A stretch of 64,000 nt of DNA from Alistipes sp. (GTDB taxonomy: Bacteria; Bacteroidota; Bacteroidia; Bacteroidales; Rikenellaceae), in NCBI GenBank assembly GCA_031285405.1, contig JAITWH010000013.1, positions 17,956-81,955 on the forward strand, read 5' to 3'. Both the position numbers and the translations under genes were made by a program. Positions 34,515-43,200 of the stretch are shown piece by piece. The notes beneath the pieces are model-generated. The model searched no databases. It was not told the DNA's origin and saw only the letters and a program-made list of their open reading frames with translations. Position 1 is the stretch's first letter. Every line of letters begins with the position of its first letter.

Positions 34515-36938
34515 ATGAGCAGACGATATAAGATAAAATCGGAAGAGTACGCCGGCATCGGCGATGTGATAGAGGGCGGCCACCAGGTGATTCCCATAGT
34601 CTCGGCCGACGACGACGAATCGACGGATGTGAAGATTCCGGGCGTGATTCCCATCCTCACGCTCCGCTCTTCGGTGCTCTTTCCGGGCGCCATCACCCCC
34701 ATCACCGTGGGTCGCGAGAAGTCGATGAAGCTTGTCCACGACGTCGATCAGTCGGGCGGCATCCTCGGGGCGGTGCTTCAGCACGAACACAGCCTCGAAA
34801 ATCCCGCACCCAAAGATCTGCACAGCGTGGGCACCGCCGCGCGCATCCTCAAAATTTTGGAGATGCCCAACGGCAACCTCACCGTGATTCTGCACGGGCT
34901 GGGCAAGATCGAGATTTTGGAGTACATCACCTCGGAGCCCTACCTGAGGGCCTCGGTGCTGCCGATTCGCGACACCTCGCCCGTCAAGGACGACGTGGAG
35001 TTCGGCGCGCTGGTCGATTCGATTCGCGACATAGCGTTGGAGATCATCGACATCTCGCCCGGCATGCCCAAGGAGGCGTCGTTCGCCATCAAGAACATCG
35101 ACTCGCGCCGCGGCATCATCAACTTCATCTGCACCAACTTCGAGCTCAAGGACGCCGACCGCCAGAAACTTTTGGAGGCCCCGGGTCTGTTGGCCCGCGC
35201 AAGAAAACTTCTCGAAATCCTGCTCAACGAACAGCAGCTGGTCGAGCTCAAGAACGACATTCAGGGCAAGGTGAAGCAGGAGATCGACAAGCAGCAGCGC
35301 GACTACTACCTTCGTCAGCAGATATCAACAATTCAGGAGGAGCTGGGCGAGGGGTCGACCGACGAGGCCGACAAGATGCGCGAGCGAGCCAAGACCAAAA
35401 AGTGGAGCGCCGCCGTGGCCGAGATGTTCGAAAAAGAGCTTGCAAAGTTAGAACGCCTCAACCCCTCGGTGGGTGAACACTCTGTGCAGACCTCCTACCT
35501 TCAGGTGCTGTTGGACCTGCCGTGGAACGAGATCACCGAGGACAACCTCGACCTCGCGCGCGCGCGCACGCAATTAGATAAGGACCACTTCGGCCTCGAC
35601 GAGGTGAAGGATCGCATACTCGAACACCTCGCGGTGATCAAACTCAAGGGCGACCTCAAGTCACCCATCATCTGTTTGTACGGCCCTCCCGGGGTCGGCA
35701 AAACTTCGTTGGGCAAGAGTGTCGCCGAGGCGCTGGGCCGCAAGTTCGGGCGCATCTCGTTGGGCGGTCTGCACGACGAGGCGGAGATTCGCGGACACCG
35801 CCGCACCTACATCGGCGCCATGCCCGGGCGAATCATCCAGACCATCAAGCGCGCCGGCTCGTCGAACCCCGTCATCATCTTGGACGAGGTCGATAAAGTG
35901 GGGCGCGGCAACCACGGCGACCCCTCGTCGGCGCTGTTGGAGGTGCTCGACCCCGAACAGAACACAACCTTCCACGACAACTACCTGGACGTGGAGTACG
36001 ACCTGTCGAAGGTGCTATTCATAGCCACCGCCAACGACATCTCGGCCGTCAACCCCGCGCTGAAGGATCGCATGGAGATGATCGACATCCCGGGATATCT
36101 GCTGGAGGACAAGGTGCGCATCGCCCAGGAGCATCTGTTGGCCAAGCAGCGCAGCGCCCACGGAATCCCCGACGACGCGCTCACCATCTCCGACGCCTCG
36201 TTCGAAAAGGTGATCAGCGAGTACACCCGCGAGAGTGGGGTGCGTCTGTTGGATAAGCACATCGCCAAGATCGCCCGCCATCGCGCCAAGCAGATCGGCT
36301 TCGGCGAGGAGTACACCGCCGACATCTCGACCGCCGACGTCGAAAAAATTCTGGGCGTGCCCAAATATCTGCGCGACGAGTACGAGGTGGGCGGAATAGT
36401 GGGAGTGGTCACAGGCCTCGCGTGGACGCAGGTCGGCGGCGACATTCTCTACGTCGAGAGCATCCTAACCCCCGGCAAGGGCGAGCTGCACCTGACGGGA
36501 AACTTGGGCGACGTGATGAAGGAGTCGGCCACCATAGCTTTGGAGTGGGTCAAGGCGCACCACGAGGCGCTCGGCATCGACCCCGAAAAGTTCAAAACGA
36601 TGGACATCAACATCCACGTGCCCGAGGGAGCGATTCCCAAGGATGGCCCCAGCGCGGGCATCACGATGGTCACCTCGATAGTGTCGAGCTACACCGGCCG
36701 CCGCGTGCGCGAACGCATCGCCATGACGGGCGAGACTACCCTGCGCGGACGAGTCATGCCCGTGGGCGGCATTCGCGAAAAGATCCTCGCCGCCAAGCGC
36801 GCCGGCATCACCGACATCATTCTGAGCGAGGACAACCGCAAGGAGATCTCCGAGATCCGCCCCGAGTACGTCGCCGGCATGAACTTCTCCTTCGTCCGCT
36901 CCAATGACGATGTTCTCGCGCTGGCGTTAGAGAATTAG
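34515..36938 (+). CDS. lon: ATP-dependent Lon protease
   Basis: An 807-residue protein from ATG 34515; the earlier ATG at 34491 would lie at the predicted transcription start, so the second is preferred. Order: N-terminal LAN domain (about 40-240, 'IPILTLRSSVLFPGAITPI'), helical linker ('VKQEIDKQQRDYYLRQQISTIQ'), AAA+ module with Walker A 'GPPGVGKTSLGKS' and Walker B 'VIILDEVDKVG', then the protease domain with Ser in 'PKDGPSAGITM' and Lys in 'GGIREKILAAKRAGI'. It degrades misfolded and regulatory proteins in the cytosol as a hexamer. The stop codon TAG lies at the first unit of a TTAGTGA 7-mer element. Confidence 0.97.
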   Translation: MSRRYKIKSEEYAGIGDVIEGGHQVIPIVSADDDESTDVKIPGVIPILTLRSSVLFPGAITPITVGREKSMKLVHDVDQSGGILGAVLQHEHSLENPAPKDLHSVGTAARILKILEMPNGNLTVILHGLGKIEILEYITSEPYLRASVLPIRDTSPVKDDVEFGALVDSIRDIALEIIDISPGMPKEASFAIKNIDSRRGIINFICTNFELKDADRQKLLEAPGLLARARKLLEILLNEQQLVELKNDIQGKVKQEIDKQQRDYYLRQQISTIQEELGEGSTDEADKMRERAKTKKWSAAVAEMFEKELAKLERLNPSVGEHSVQTSYLQVLLDLPWNEITEDNLDLARARTQLDKDHFGLDEVKDRILEHLAVIKLKGDLKSPIICLYGPPGVGKTSLGKSVAEALGRKFGRISLGGLHDEAEIRGHRRTYIGAMPGRIIQTIKRAGSSNPVIILDEVDKVGRGNHGDPSSALLEVLDPEQNTTFHDNYLDVEYDLSKVLFIATANDISAVNPALKDRMEMIDIPGYLLEDKVRIAQEHLLAKQRSAHGIPDDALTISDASFEKVISEYTRESGVRLLDKHIAKIARHRAKQIGFGEEYTADISTADVEKILGVPKYLRDEYEVGGIVGVVTGLAWTQVGGDILYVESILTPGKGELHLTGNLGDVMKESATIALEWVKAHHEALGIDPEKFKTMDINIHVPEGAIPKDGPSAGITMVTSIVSSYTGRRVRERIAMTGETTLRGRVMPVGGIREKILAAKRAGITDIILSEDNRKEISEIRPEYVAGMNFSFVRSNDDVLALALEN

Positions 36939-37082
36939 TGATTAGTTGTTAGTGATTAGTGGTTAGTGCTAACGCTGTGCATAGCTACGCGAAACAGCGT
37001 ATAACTAAAGCTTTAGTTATACAACTAAAAACTTAGTTATAGTCGCGCCGCGTAGCACTAACCACTAATCACTAACCACTAT
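36934..37082. repeat. Foldback element, TTAGTGA arms, with nested 42-bp palindrome-like copy
   Basis: Left arm TTAGTGA, TTAGTTG, TTAGTGA, TTAGTGG, TTAGTGC; core GCTAACGC, GCTACGC and GCGTAGC; inverted right arm. Inside the core, 37000-37041 is a near copy (five mismatches in 42) of the palindrome at 3899-3940, of which the first 22 bases (TATAACTAAAGCTTTAGTTA...) are still a perfect palindrome. It lies between convergent lon and ddl. Confidence 0.85.
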
Positions 37083-38317
37083 TTTTTTCCTCCGGAGAAC
37101 GCCCCTTTGCTAAAGATATTTTCGGAGTAGCTGACTGTTTTGTGACTTTTGTCACGGTCGCGTTTGAGCGCGCCGGCAATCAGCGCGTCCATCAGTCCGC
37201 CGAACGGCAGCCCCGTCGCCTCCCACAGATAGAACGACAGCGACCCGGGAATCGCGTTGATCTCGTTGATATATATAGTGTTGCCGTCTAAAATAAAGTC
37301 GACCCGCGCAACCCCGTCACAGCTCAAAACCCGAAATGTCTCCGAGGCCAATCGGCGAATCTCGTCGGCAACCTCCGCGGGCAGATCGGCCGGAATGCGC
37401 CGCTTGGTGCTCGCCATCCCCTCGGATGTCGCACCCCCCGCAATCTTCGCCCCGCCGACACTCGCCGAAATTTTCGAGGAGCCGCCCTTCGCCGAGCCCG
37501 ACCCAGACATATATTTATCCGCATAGCTAAGAATCTCCGAACTGCGCACCGGCTCCTCGCACACCGAGGTTCGATGATCGTCGGCGCTGCCCAGCACCGA
37601 GCAATTTATTTCGCGCAGCGGCTCGATCATCCGTTCGACCAGCAGCCGCGACGAATATCGGGCGGCGGTCTCCACGGCACGCACCAACTCCTCGCGATCG
37701 CGTGCACGCGCAATGCCGACGCTCGACCCCAGATTGGCGGGCTTCACGATTGCGGGATAGCCCAACGAACTCTCCACCCTCGCCACCAACTCGTCGCGCC
37801 GCGAGCTCCACTCGCGATCGGTGAACCAGACATACTCAACGACGGGCAACCCACTCTCTCGCAGCACCATCTTTGCGGCGACCTTGTCCATGCCGAGGGC
37901 CGACGAGAGCACCCCGCACCCCGCGTAGGGGATGCCGATCAGCTCCAGAAATCCCTGAAACGTGCCATCCTCACCGTTGGTGCCATGCAGCACCGGCAGC
38001 GCGACATCCAACTTCGCCACCACCCGCTCGCCTGCGAACCCCTTTCGCCACAGCTCCCTCGCTCCGTGCGCCGGCTTCATCCACACCTCCGTCGCGCGCC
38101 GTTCGAGCGCCTCCATGTCGCGATAATTGGCGGTGTCGGCGAGCACCTCGCCGGTGAGCCAACGCCCCTGCTTTGTGATATATACGGGCACGACCTCGTA
38201 GCGCTCTCCCAGGTCGCCCTCCCTCGTGGCGGCGATCGCCTGCAACGCCGAGATCACCGAGATCTCGTGCTCGACGCTCCGGCCGCCGAAAAATACTCCA
38301 ACTGTTGTCTTAATCAT
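37079..38317 (-). CDS. ddl: D-alanine--D-alanine ligase (Ddl/Van ATP-grasp family)
   Basis: A 412-residue ATP-grasp ligase that joins two D-Ala for the peptidoglycan stem. Motifs: 'VGVFFGGRSVEHEISVISALQA' (N-terminal substrate loop with Glu and Ser), 'LPVLHGTNGEDGTFQGFLEL', 'YPAIVKPANLGSSVGI', and the metal site 'RVDFILDGNTIYINEINAIPGS'. The omega-loop 'YADKYMSG' keeps the Lys-Tyr pair seen in D-Ala-D-Ala enzymes; D-Ala-D-Lac enzymes replace that Tyr. The 'NEINAIPGSLSFYLWE' ending resembles the VanG/Firmicutes-like branch. Between the omega-loop and 'RRIPADL' there is an extra ~25-residue Gly/Ser/Ala insertion. It is the last gene of the hydrolase-murF-ddl operon, 39 bases after murF. Confidence 0.92.
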   Translation of the reverse strand: MIKTTVGVFFGGRSVEHEISVISALQAIAATREGDLGERYEVVPVYITKQGRWLTGEVLADTANYRDMEALERRATEVWMKPAHGARELWRKGFAGERVVAKLDVALPVLHGTNGEDGTFQGFLELIGIPYAGCGVLSSALGMDKVAAKMVLRESGLPVVEYVWFTDREWSSRRDELVARVESSLGYPAIVKPANLGSSVGIARARDREELVRAVETAARYSSRLLVERMIEPLREINCSVLGSADDHRTSVCEEPVRSSEILSYADKYMSGSGSAKGGSSKISASVGGAKIAGGATSEGMASTKRRIPADLPAEVADEIRRLASETFRVLSCDGVARVDFILDGNTIYINEINAIPGSLSFYLWEATGLPFGGLMDALIAGALKRDRDKSHKTVSYSENIFSKGAFSGGKK

Positions 38318-38356
38318 CTCTATATATAATAGGTATAGACTCTGTTTTTAAAATCT

Positions 38357-39877
38357 CTATTTAAAGGTGTCCGGCAAATCGTTCTCATAAAGCACGGTGT
38401 CGCCCGCGCGCAGCACTCCGCCCAACCATGCCGACGCATCGGCGAATGTTGCTGCCGTGTGAATCGCTCCCGCGTCGAATCCGCCATCGCTCAACCCCGC
38501 CACTATCGCCTCGCGGTTGTGCTCACCCACCACGACTGCAATGTCGCACGCCGCCGCCATCTGTCGCCCCAACTCGCGATTGAGCTCCTCCTGCCTCGCG
38601 CCCAACTCTATCATCCCGGGCGTGACGACAATCCGCCGCCCATCAGCCGCACCGGTCGCACCCCCAAATCCCGCCAACACCTCCATGGCCATAGCCGCGC
38701 CCACGGGGTTGGAGTTGAATGCGTCGTCGATGATTGTGACACCGCCCGCCGTTCGCCGAATGCTCAGCCTGTGTTCGACCTGCTCGATTTGCCCCACCGC
38801 GTACCTCATCTCGGAGTCGCTCATCCCCAGCGCGCGTCCCGCCAACCACGCCGCGTAGATGTTGGTGAGATTGTGCCGCCCAACGAGTCGCGTCTCGAAC
38901 GGCGCGGGGTCGACGTCGCGCGATGTGTATCTCATCACCCGCGACACATTCGTCACCGGCCGCGAGGCGATCGGCTCGAAGTCGTCGTTGAGGATCGCTA
39001 CCCCGTCGGCCGGCAGCGCGTCGATCAGCTCAAACTTTGTGCGTTGCACATTTTCGATCGACCCGAAAGACTCCAGATGTTGCTCGCCCACCGCCGTGAT
39101 GATGCCGATCGTGGGTTGCACCAACTCGCAGATCTCGGCGATGTCGCCCGCCTGCTTGGCCCCCATCTCGACTATGAAAACCTCGGTGTAGGGCTTCAGC
39201 TGTTCGCGCACGGTGCGCACCACGCCCAGCGTCGTGTTGTAGCTCGCGGGGGTCATCACCACGCTGAAGCGCTCCGACAAAATTCTGTACAGATAGTTCT
39301 TGGTGCTCGTCTTGCCGTAGCTGCCGGTGATGCCTATGACTGTGAGCCGCGGCATCGAGCGCAAAATCCTTCGCGCGTCGTTCACATACCAACGATTCAC
39401 CGCCGCCTCGACAGGCATCAGCAACATCAGCGCAACGCACAGAATCACAGGCGCCAACACCACCGCCCCCATCGCCGCCAAAGTCGACATCCGCACCCCC
39501 GCCCCCAGGAACACCCCCGCGAGCGCAGCCGCTGTCAAAACAAGTGCCACAACATAAAGCCTCGTAGCGCGAGGAGTGAAGACCAGCGGCTTCTTGTACT
39601 TAGTTCGCAACTCGCGCACCGCCTTGTAGAGCGCCAACAACCCAACCGCGCCAACGGCGTAGAGCCCCCAGCGAGTCGCCGAGAATCCCGTCGCCACCCC
39701 TAACATCAGCAGGTCGGTCACCCGCTCGGGTGCAAAAATGTCACCCCTCAACCAACGTCCGTAACGCTCCGCTCGATAGGAGTTCTGCTGCATCATCTGC
39801 AACTCGTGCCTCAGCCGCACCGCCGCGTGAAAAGCGACCGCCGCAAGCACTACTATATATATAAGGTATACCGTCAT
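38357..39877 (-). CDS. murF: Membrane-anchored MurF-type Mur ligase
   Basis: A 506-residue protein. Residues ~1-160 carry four to five hydrophobic segments ('YLIYIVVLAAVAFHAAV', 'LLMLGVATGFSATRWGLYAVG', 'LYVVALVLTAAALAGVFLGAG', 'VVLAPVILCVALMLLM'), unlike canonical soluble MurF. A full Mur ligase follows: P-loop 'GITGSYGKTSTKNYL', 'VFIVEMGAKQAGDI', 'GIITAVGEQHLESFGS', 'GRHNLTNIYAAWLAG' and C-terminal 'DDAFNSNPVGAAMAMEVL'. MurF adds D-Ala-D-Ala to UDP-MurNAc-tripeptide, which suits its co-transcription with ddl. The first codons coincide with a TATACCTTATATATA word, a repeat motif of this genome. The membrane part could place the ligase near MraY or act on a lipid-linked substrate; that is inference. 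Confidence 0.9.
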   Translation of the reverse strand: MTVYLIYIVVLAAVAFHAAVRLRHELQMMQQNSYRAERYGRWLRGDIFAPERVTDLLMLGVATGFSATRWGLYAVGAVGLLALYKAVRELRTKYKKPLVFTPRATRLYVVALVLTAAALAGVFLGAGVRMSTLAAMGAVVLAPVILCVALMLLMPVEAAVNRWYVNDARRILRSMPRLTVIGITGSYGKTSTKNYLYRILSERFSVVMTPASYNTTLGVVRTVREQLKPYTEVFIVEMGAKQAGDIAEICELVQPTIGIITAVGEQHLESFGSIENVQRTKFELIDALPADGVAILNDDFEPIASRPVTNVSRVMRYTSRDVDPAPFETRLVGRHNLTNIYAAWLAGRALGMSDSEMRYAVGQIEQVEHRLSIRRTAGGVTIIDDAFNSNPVGAAMAMEVLAGFGGATGAADGRRIVVTPGMIELGARQEELNRELGRQMAAACDIAVVVGEHNREAIVAGLSDGGFDAGAIHTAATFADASAWLGGVLRAGDTVLYENDLPDTFK

Positions 39878-39929
39878 CTTTTTTTTAACTTCAGGGCGTC
39901 GTCACGACCCCGCCGTCACGACCCCGCCG

Positions 39930-40646
39930 TCACGACTTCAAAAAACTATCCAACACAGCGGCGAACTGAGCCGGCCGCTCCAAAAAACTGAAATGTCCCG
40001 CCCCCTCGAACACCACCAACCCCGCGTCGGGAATCAGCCGCTCCATCTTGCGCGCATCGCTCACCGGCGTCGCCGTGTCGGCCGAGCCCCACACGAGAAG
40101 TGTCGGCGCGGCGATGAGAGGCATGTGTCGCCTGAGGTCTTCGTTCACCACCCGCGACAGCGTGCCGCGCATCACCGGCGACGCGGCGCGATAGTCGGCC
40201 GAACCCGCCGCCGCCCTTCGCCTGTTGATCATTTCCTGCGCCCGCGCGCGTCCTAACACGATGGGTGTCAGCCGTTTCATCGCCTTAAACGACCACACCT
40301 TTATATAATAGGTCATCCCGCGCCGCGGTTTCACCCCCGCCGCGTCGACCAGCACCACCTTGCCCACCGCGTTGCGCGACGCGTGGATGATCGCCACCCG
40401 ACCGCCGAACGAGTGACCCACGAGAACGGGGTTCACGATGCCGCGCTCTGTCAGCCACCTCTCGAACCACGCCGCGTAATCCTCCATGCCCCACGCCTCG
40501 GGCGGCTCTTGCGACGTGCCGAAGCCCGGAAAGTCGAGCGCCTCCACGCGATGGCCCGCCTCGGTGAGGTGCGCCTTCACGCCCGCCCATATCGAGCCGT
40601 CGCACCCCCAGCCGTGCAGCAGCACTATTTCCGTCGGTGAGTTCAT
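39930..40646 (-). CDS. Alpha/beta hydrolase of the ddl-murF operon
   Basis: A 238-residue alpha/beta-fold hydrolase without signal peptide. Oxyanion region 'VLLHGWGCDGSIW', nucleophile elbow 'LVGHSFGGRVAI' (Ser), acid probably in 'LLVWGSADTATPVSDA' (Asp), and catalytic His in 'FEGAGHFSFLERPAQF'. The lid region is rich in Arg and Lys. The substrate is unknown. It is the first gene of a three-gene transcription unit with a TATCTTTG box only nine bases before its ATG. Grouping with murF and ddl suggests a role tied to cell-wall precursors, such as removing or editing an acyl or peptidyl group, but no direct evidence is in the sequence. Confidence 0.88.
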   Translation of the reverse strand: MNSPTEIVLLHGWGCDGSIWAGVKAHLTEAGHRVEALDFPGFGTSQEPPEAWGMEDYAAWFERWLTERGIVNPVLVGHSFGGRVAIIHASRNAVGKVVLVDAAGVKPRRGMTYYIKVWSFKAMKRLTPIVLGRARAQEMINRRRAAAGSADYRAASPVMRGTLSRVVNEDLRRHMPLIAAPTLLVWGSADTATPVSDARKMERLIPDAGLVVFEGAGHFSFLERPAQFAAVLDSFLKS

Positions 40647-40654
40647 TCTGAGCG

Positions 40655-40662
40655 CAAAGATA
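40655..40662 (-). promoter_or_regulatory. Putative -7 element (TATCTTTG) for the hydrolase-murF-ddl operon
   Basis: The plus strand reads CAAAGATA. The expected start of transcription would be at or within a few bases of the ATG at 40646, so the mRNA may be nearly leaderless. Confidence 0.5.
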
Positions 40663-40673
40663 GGAATTTAAAG

Positions 40674-40815
40674 AATTGAAAGTGGAAAATTGAAAATTGA
40701 AAATGAGCTGACGCAGCCCAATTTGAAAATTTAGAAATTTAAGAATTTAAAAATTAGCTAACGCGCAATTGTACTGCGTAGCCCATTTTCAATTTTCAAC
40801 TTTCAATTTTCAATT
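40674..40815. repeat. Foldback element, TTGAAAA 7-mer arms
   Basis: Left arm TTGAAAG, TGGAAAA, TTGAAAA, TTGAAAA; core with GCTGACGCAGCC, a run of TTAGAAATTTAAGAATTT, GCTAACGC and GCGTAGCCC; right arm inverted. It has the same arm and GCTGACGCA core start as the element at 7.0 kb. Confidence 0.85.
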
Positions 40816-40846
40816 GCTCCGCGAGGTATTTTAAGACCGGCCGGCC

Positions 40847-41587
40847 TCAAAATACCTCGCGAAGAATGTCCACCGAGCGAATATCGCGCACAGCGTCAAG
40901 GTGGTAGCCGAAGTAGGCCAACATCGAGTTCATGAATTCGCTCCTCTGCACGCGATTCAGTTGCAGGGTCGCCAGAACATCACAATCGGCCGCAACCGCA
41001 GCATCCATAAGAGACCCAAGCAGCGCAGCGTTCTCGCGCGAGAAACACTCGCCCCGAGGCTCGATAGGTGTGAAGATCCCCTCGCGGATGTCGAACCAGT
41101 GGCCGGCCGACCACTCGCCCGCCGGAAAAAATCCTAAGTGGCGCGACAGCCCCACCATGAACCAAAGATGAAAATTCGCCACCCCCGCCCGATCTTCGAA
41201 AAAATCCAACCTGCAAACCGAATCCCAAACAAAGTCAAAGAGAGGAGAGTTAGCCTCCACCTCCCTCACAAGACGATACAGCATCTCGGCCATGAATAGC
41301 GCGACGGTGCTTTTGCGCACATCGAACGGGATCGACCCCAGCGGCACGGCGGCCCGAATCTCGCGAAACCTGTGCATCTCGGCCCTCGGCGACTCCATCC
41401 CCTCGAACTCCACGAGGAACATCGGTTGCAGCAGCGCCGCCCTGTTGCCGTGGCCGCGCGAGCTGCGCACCCCCTGCACCATGTATGACTGTCGGCCGCC
41501 GACGTCTGTCAGCAGCTGCGCCACGAGGCCCGAGTCTCCATACTTGATGGTGTGCAGAACTATGCCCCGCGCCTTGTAGTTCCTCAT
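40847..41587 (-). CDS. recO: DNA repair protein RecO
   Basis: A 246-residue protein from ATG 41587 (MRNYKARGIVLHTIKYGDSGLVAQLLT); the track start is a GTG three codons earlier. The N-terminal OB-fold ('GIVLHTIKYGDSGLVAQLLTD', 'YMVQGVRSSRG') and the helical C-terminal domain ('LFDFVWDSVCRLDFFED', 'LWFMVGLSRHLGFFPAG') match Bacteroidetes RecO. It mediates RecA loading on SSB-coated DNA with RecR. The Cys residues of the zinc motif found in many RecO proteins are not present as a CxxC pair. It is followed downstream by a 7-mer element. Confidence 0.88.
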   Translation of the reverse strand: MRNYKARGIVLHTIKYGDSGLVAQLLTDVGGRQSYMVQGVRSSRGHGNRAALLQPMFLVEFEGMESPRAEMHRFREIRAAVPLGSIPFDVRKSTVALFMAEMLYRLVREVEANSPLFDFVWDSVCRLDFFEDRAGVANFHLWFMVGLSRHLGFFPAGEWSAGHWFDIREGIFTPIEPRGECFSRENAALLGSLMDAAVAADCDVLATLQLNRVQRSEFMNSMLAYFGYHLDAVRDIRSVDILREVF

Positions 41588-41611
41588 TCTAATCACCTAA
41601 GTGTCACAGTC

Positions 41612-42406
41612 TTACTCCCGATCCCACAGCAGCACCCCGAACCTGAATCCGGCCGTGACGCCCAACCCGCGTCGGGCGAATCCGCCCACCTCGCTGAACC
41701 GGCGATATGAGCCCCAACCCGAGTAGTAGTTGAAGTTCGATTCGCCGAACTTGCCATCCTTCTTGTAGAACGCATAGCTCAGCCCCAGCCCGGCATACAT
41801 GTCGAAGTAGAGTCTGTTCGACAGCGCCATGTGCTTGCCCATGTAGAATCGCGCCGTGGGCTTGAAGTATGTCTTGCTCTCCAGCACCCGCCCATAGTCG
41901 TAAAATGTCAGCCCGTTCTCGACATAAGGGATGTAGGTGTCGCCCATCACCCCCACTCGAAACAGGTCGAAAGTCACTCCCGTTGCGAAGTACCATCCGC
42001 GGCGACTGAATGTGTTCTTAAAGATCGCCGACGTGCCGATGCCCCACATCTGGTGGTAGTCGTCGAATCCCGACTCGAAACCGAAACGATCGTTACCTTC
42101 GCTGTATCCGCTCCAGTAGCGATAGTCGTTCCTCGCCGGCGCGGCGTACACCGAGATGCTCGTGCCGATCCAGTGGCCCGGCTTGGGCAGCTCGTACTCG
42201 AAGTCGAACTTCAATCCGTTGCTAACCAACCTCAAAGGGCTGACCGACAGGGTGTAGCGTTGCACCTCTTTTGTGTCGGGCCGCCAATTGATGGGCACCG
42301 TGTGGGTGCGCGTCACCGAGTATGTGTAGCTCTCCTGCGCCGACGCTATTGTCGAGGTGGCGATCGCTCCCAGAAGCAGCGCCGCCAAAATCACCGCTCT
42401 TCTCAT
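41612..42406 (-). CDS. Secreted beta-barrel-like envelope protein
   Basis: A 264-residue protein from ATG 42406 (MRRAVILAALLLGAIATSTIASAQ), with a signal peptide; the track start lies 140 codons upstream inside the neighbour. The mature chain is a series of alternating hydrophobic/aromatic strands ('KFDFEYELPKPGHWIGTSISVYA', 'WYFATGVTFDLFRVGVMG', 'LYFDMYAGLGLSYAFYKK', 'LGVTAGFRFGVLLW'), consistent with an outer-membrane barrel. The start overlaps the preceding gene's stop as ATGA, so translation is coupled. Last gene of the LVIVD operon. Confidence 0.75.
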   Translation of the reverse strand: MRRAVILAALLLGAIATSTIASAQESYTYSVTRTHTVPINWRPDTKEVQRYTLSVSPLRLVSNGLKFDFEYELPKPGHWIGTSISVYAAPARNDYRYWSGYSEGNDRFGFESGFDDYHQMWGIGTSAIFKNTFSRRGWYFATGVTFDLFRVGVMGDTYIPYVENGLTFYDYGRVLESKTYFKPTARFYMGKHMALSNRLYFDMYAGLGLSYAFYKKDGKFGESNFNYYSGWGSYRRFSEVGGFARRGLGVTAGFRFGVLLWDRE

Positions 42407-43200
42407 GGCTGTTCCCTCCTCAGGTCGATTTTGCTGATGAACGTAAATTTCTCTCGATCGTAACCCAACTGATAGAGGCCGTCGGAGCCGATGACTAACA
42501 GTCGCCCGTCGGTCACTATGCAGTCGTAGGCGTCGATGCGTCCCACCTCGGGCAGCGAGCCGGCGGTGAAGAGACCCTCGACGTTGCGCGGGTCGGTGAT
42601 GTCGTAGGCCTTGATGCCGTTGTCGCACACGAAAACTATCTTGCTCTCGATGTCGACCGCCAACCCGCGCGGCGACGACATGTTGACCTCCTCTATGAGC
42701 TCGGGATTCTCCACGTCGCTGATGTCGTACACCTGCAACATGTCGCCCCGCGCTCCGCACCAGTTGCCCAGCGAATTGTTGAGGGTGACAAAGGCGAGTG
42801 TGTCGGCCGCCACCACGGGGTCGCAACTGCGCAGATGCGACGTCGCCGAACGGTACTTCGGAAACTCGGGCCGCGAGATGTCGTAGATGTACATCGCCCC
42901 CTGCGAACCCATGAACAGCACGTCGTCCTTGGCGAAGATGGTCTCGATCTGACCCCCCACATACATTCGGTCGATGTCGACCGGCTTGCGAGGATCGGCC
43001 ACCGACACCACGTTGAGGTTGTAGCTGTCGACCGTGTAGAGGTAGTCGCCCACAAGGGTGAAGCGCGCCATCGAACCTCCCTGACTGCCGCCGCCCGAAT
43101 TGAGGTCGCCGCTGCCGCTGTAACTTTTATCGCACGAGGCGAGCGTCAGCGCGGCGAGCGCCGTCACTGTCGCCGCTGCTAAGATCAATATCTTTCTCAT
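42403..43200 (-). CDS. LVIVD-repeat lipoprotein
   Basis: A 265-residue protein from ATG 43200 (MRKILILAAATVTALAALTLASC, lipobox LASC). After a Gly/Ser-rich tether come propeller-like LVIVD repeats: 'DYLYTVDSYNLNVVSVADPRKP', 'GAMYIYDISRPEFPKYR', 'DMLQVYDISDVENPELI' and 'NGIKAYDITDPRNVEGL'. Function of the family is unknown; the repeats suggest a surface or periplasmic beta-propeller. The ATG overlaps the stop of the upstream gene (ATGA), and its own stop overlaps the next ATG in the same manner. Confidence 0.85.
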   Translation of the reverse strand: MRKILILAAATVTALAALTLASCDKSYSGSGDLNSGGGSQGGSMARFTLVGDYLYTVDSYNLNVVSVADPRKPVDIDRMYVGGQIETIFAKDDVLFMGSQGAMYIYDISRPEFPKYRSATSHLRSCDPVVAADTLAFVTLNNSLGNWCGARGDMLQVYDISDVENPELIEEVNMSSPRGLAVDIESKIVFVCDNGIKAYDITDPRNVEGLFTAGSLPEVGRIDAYDCIVTDGRLLVIGSDGLYQLGYDREKFTFISKIDLRREQP

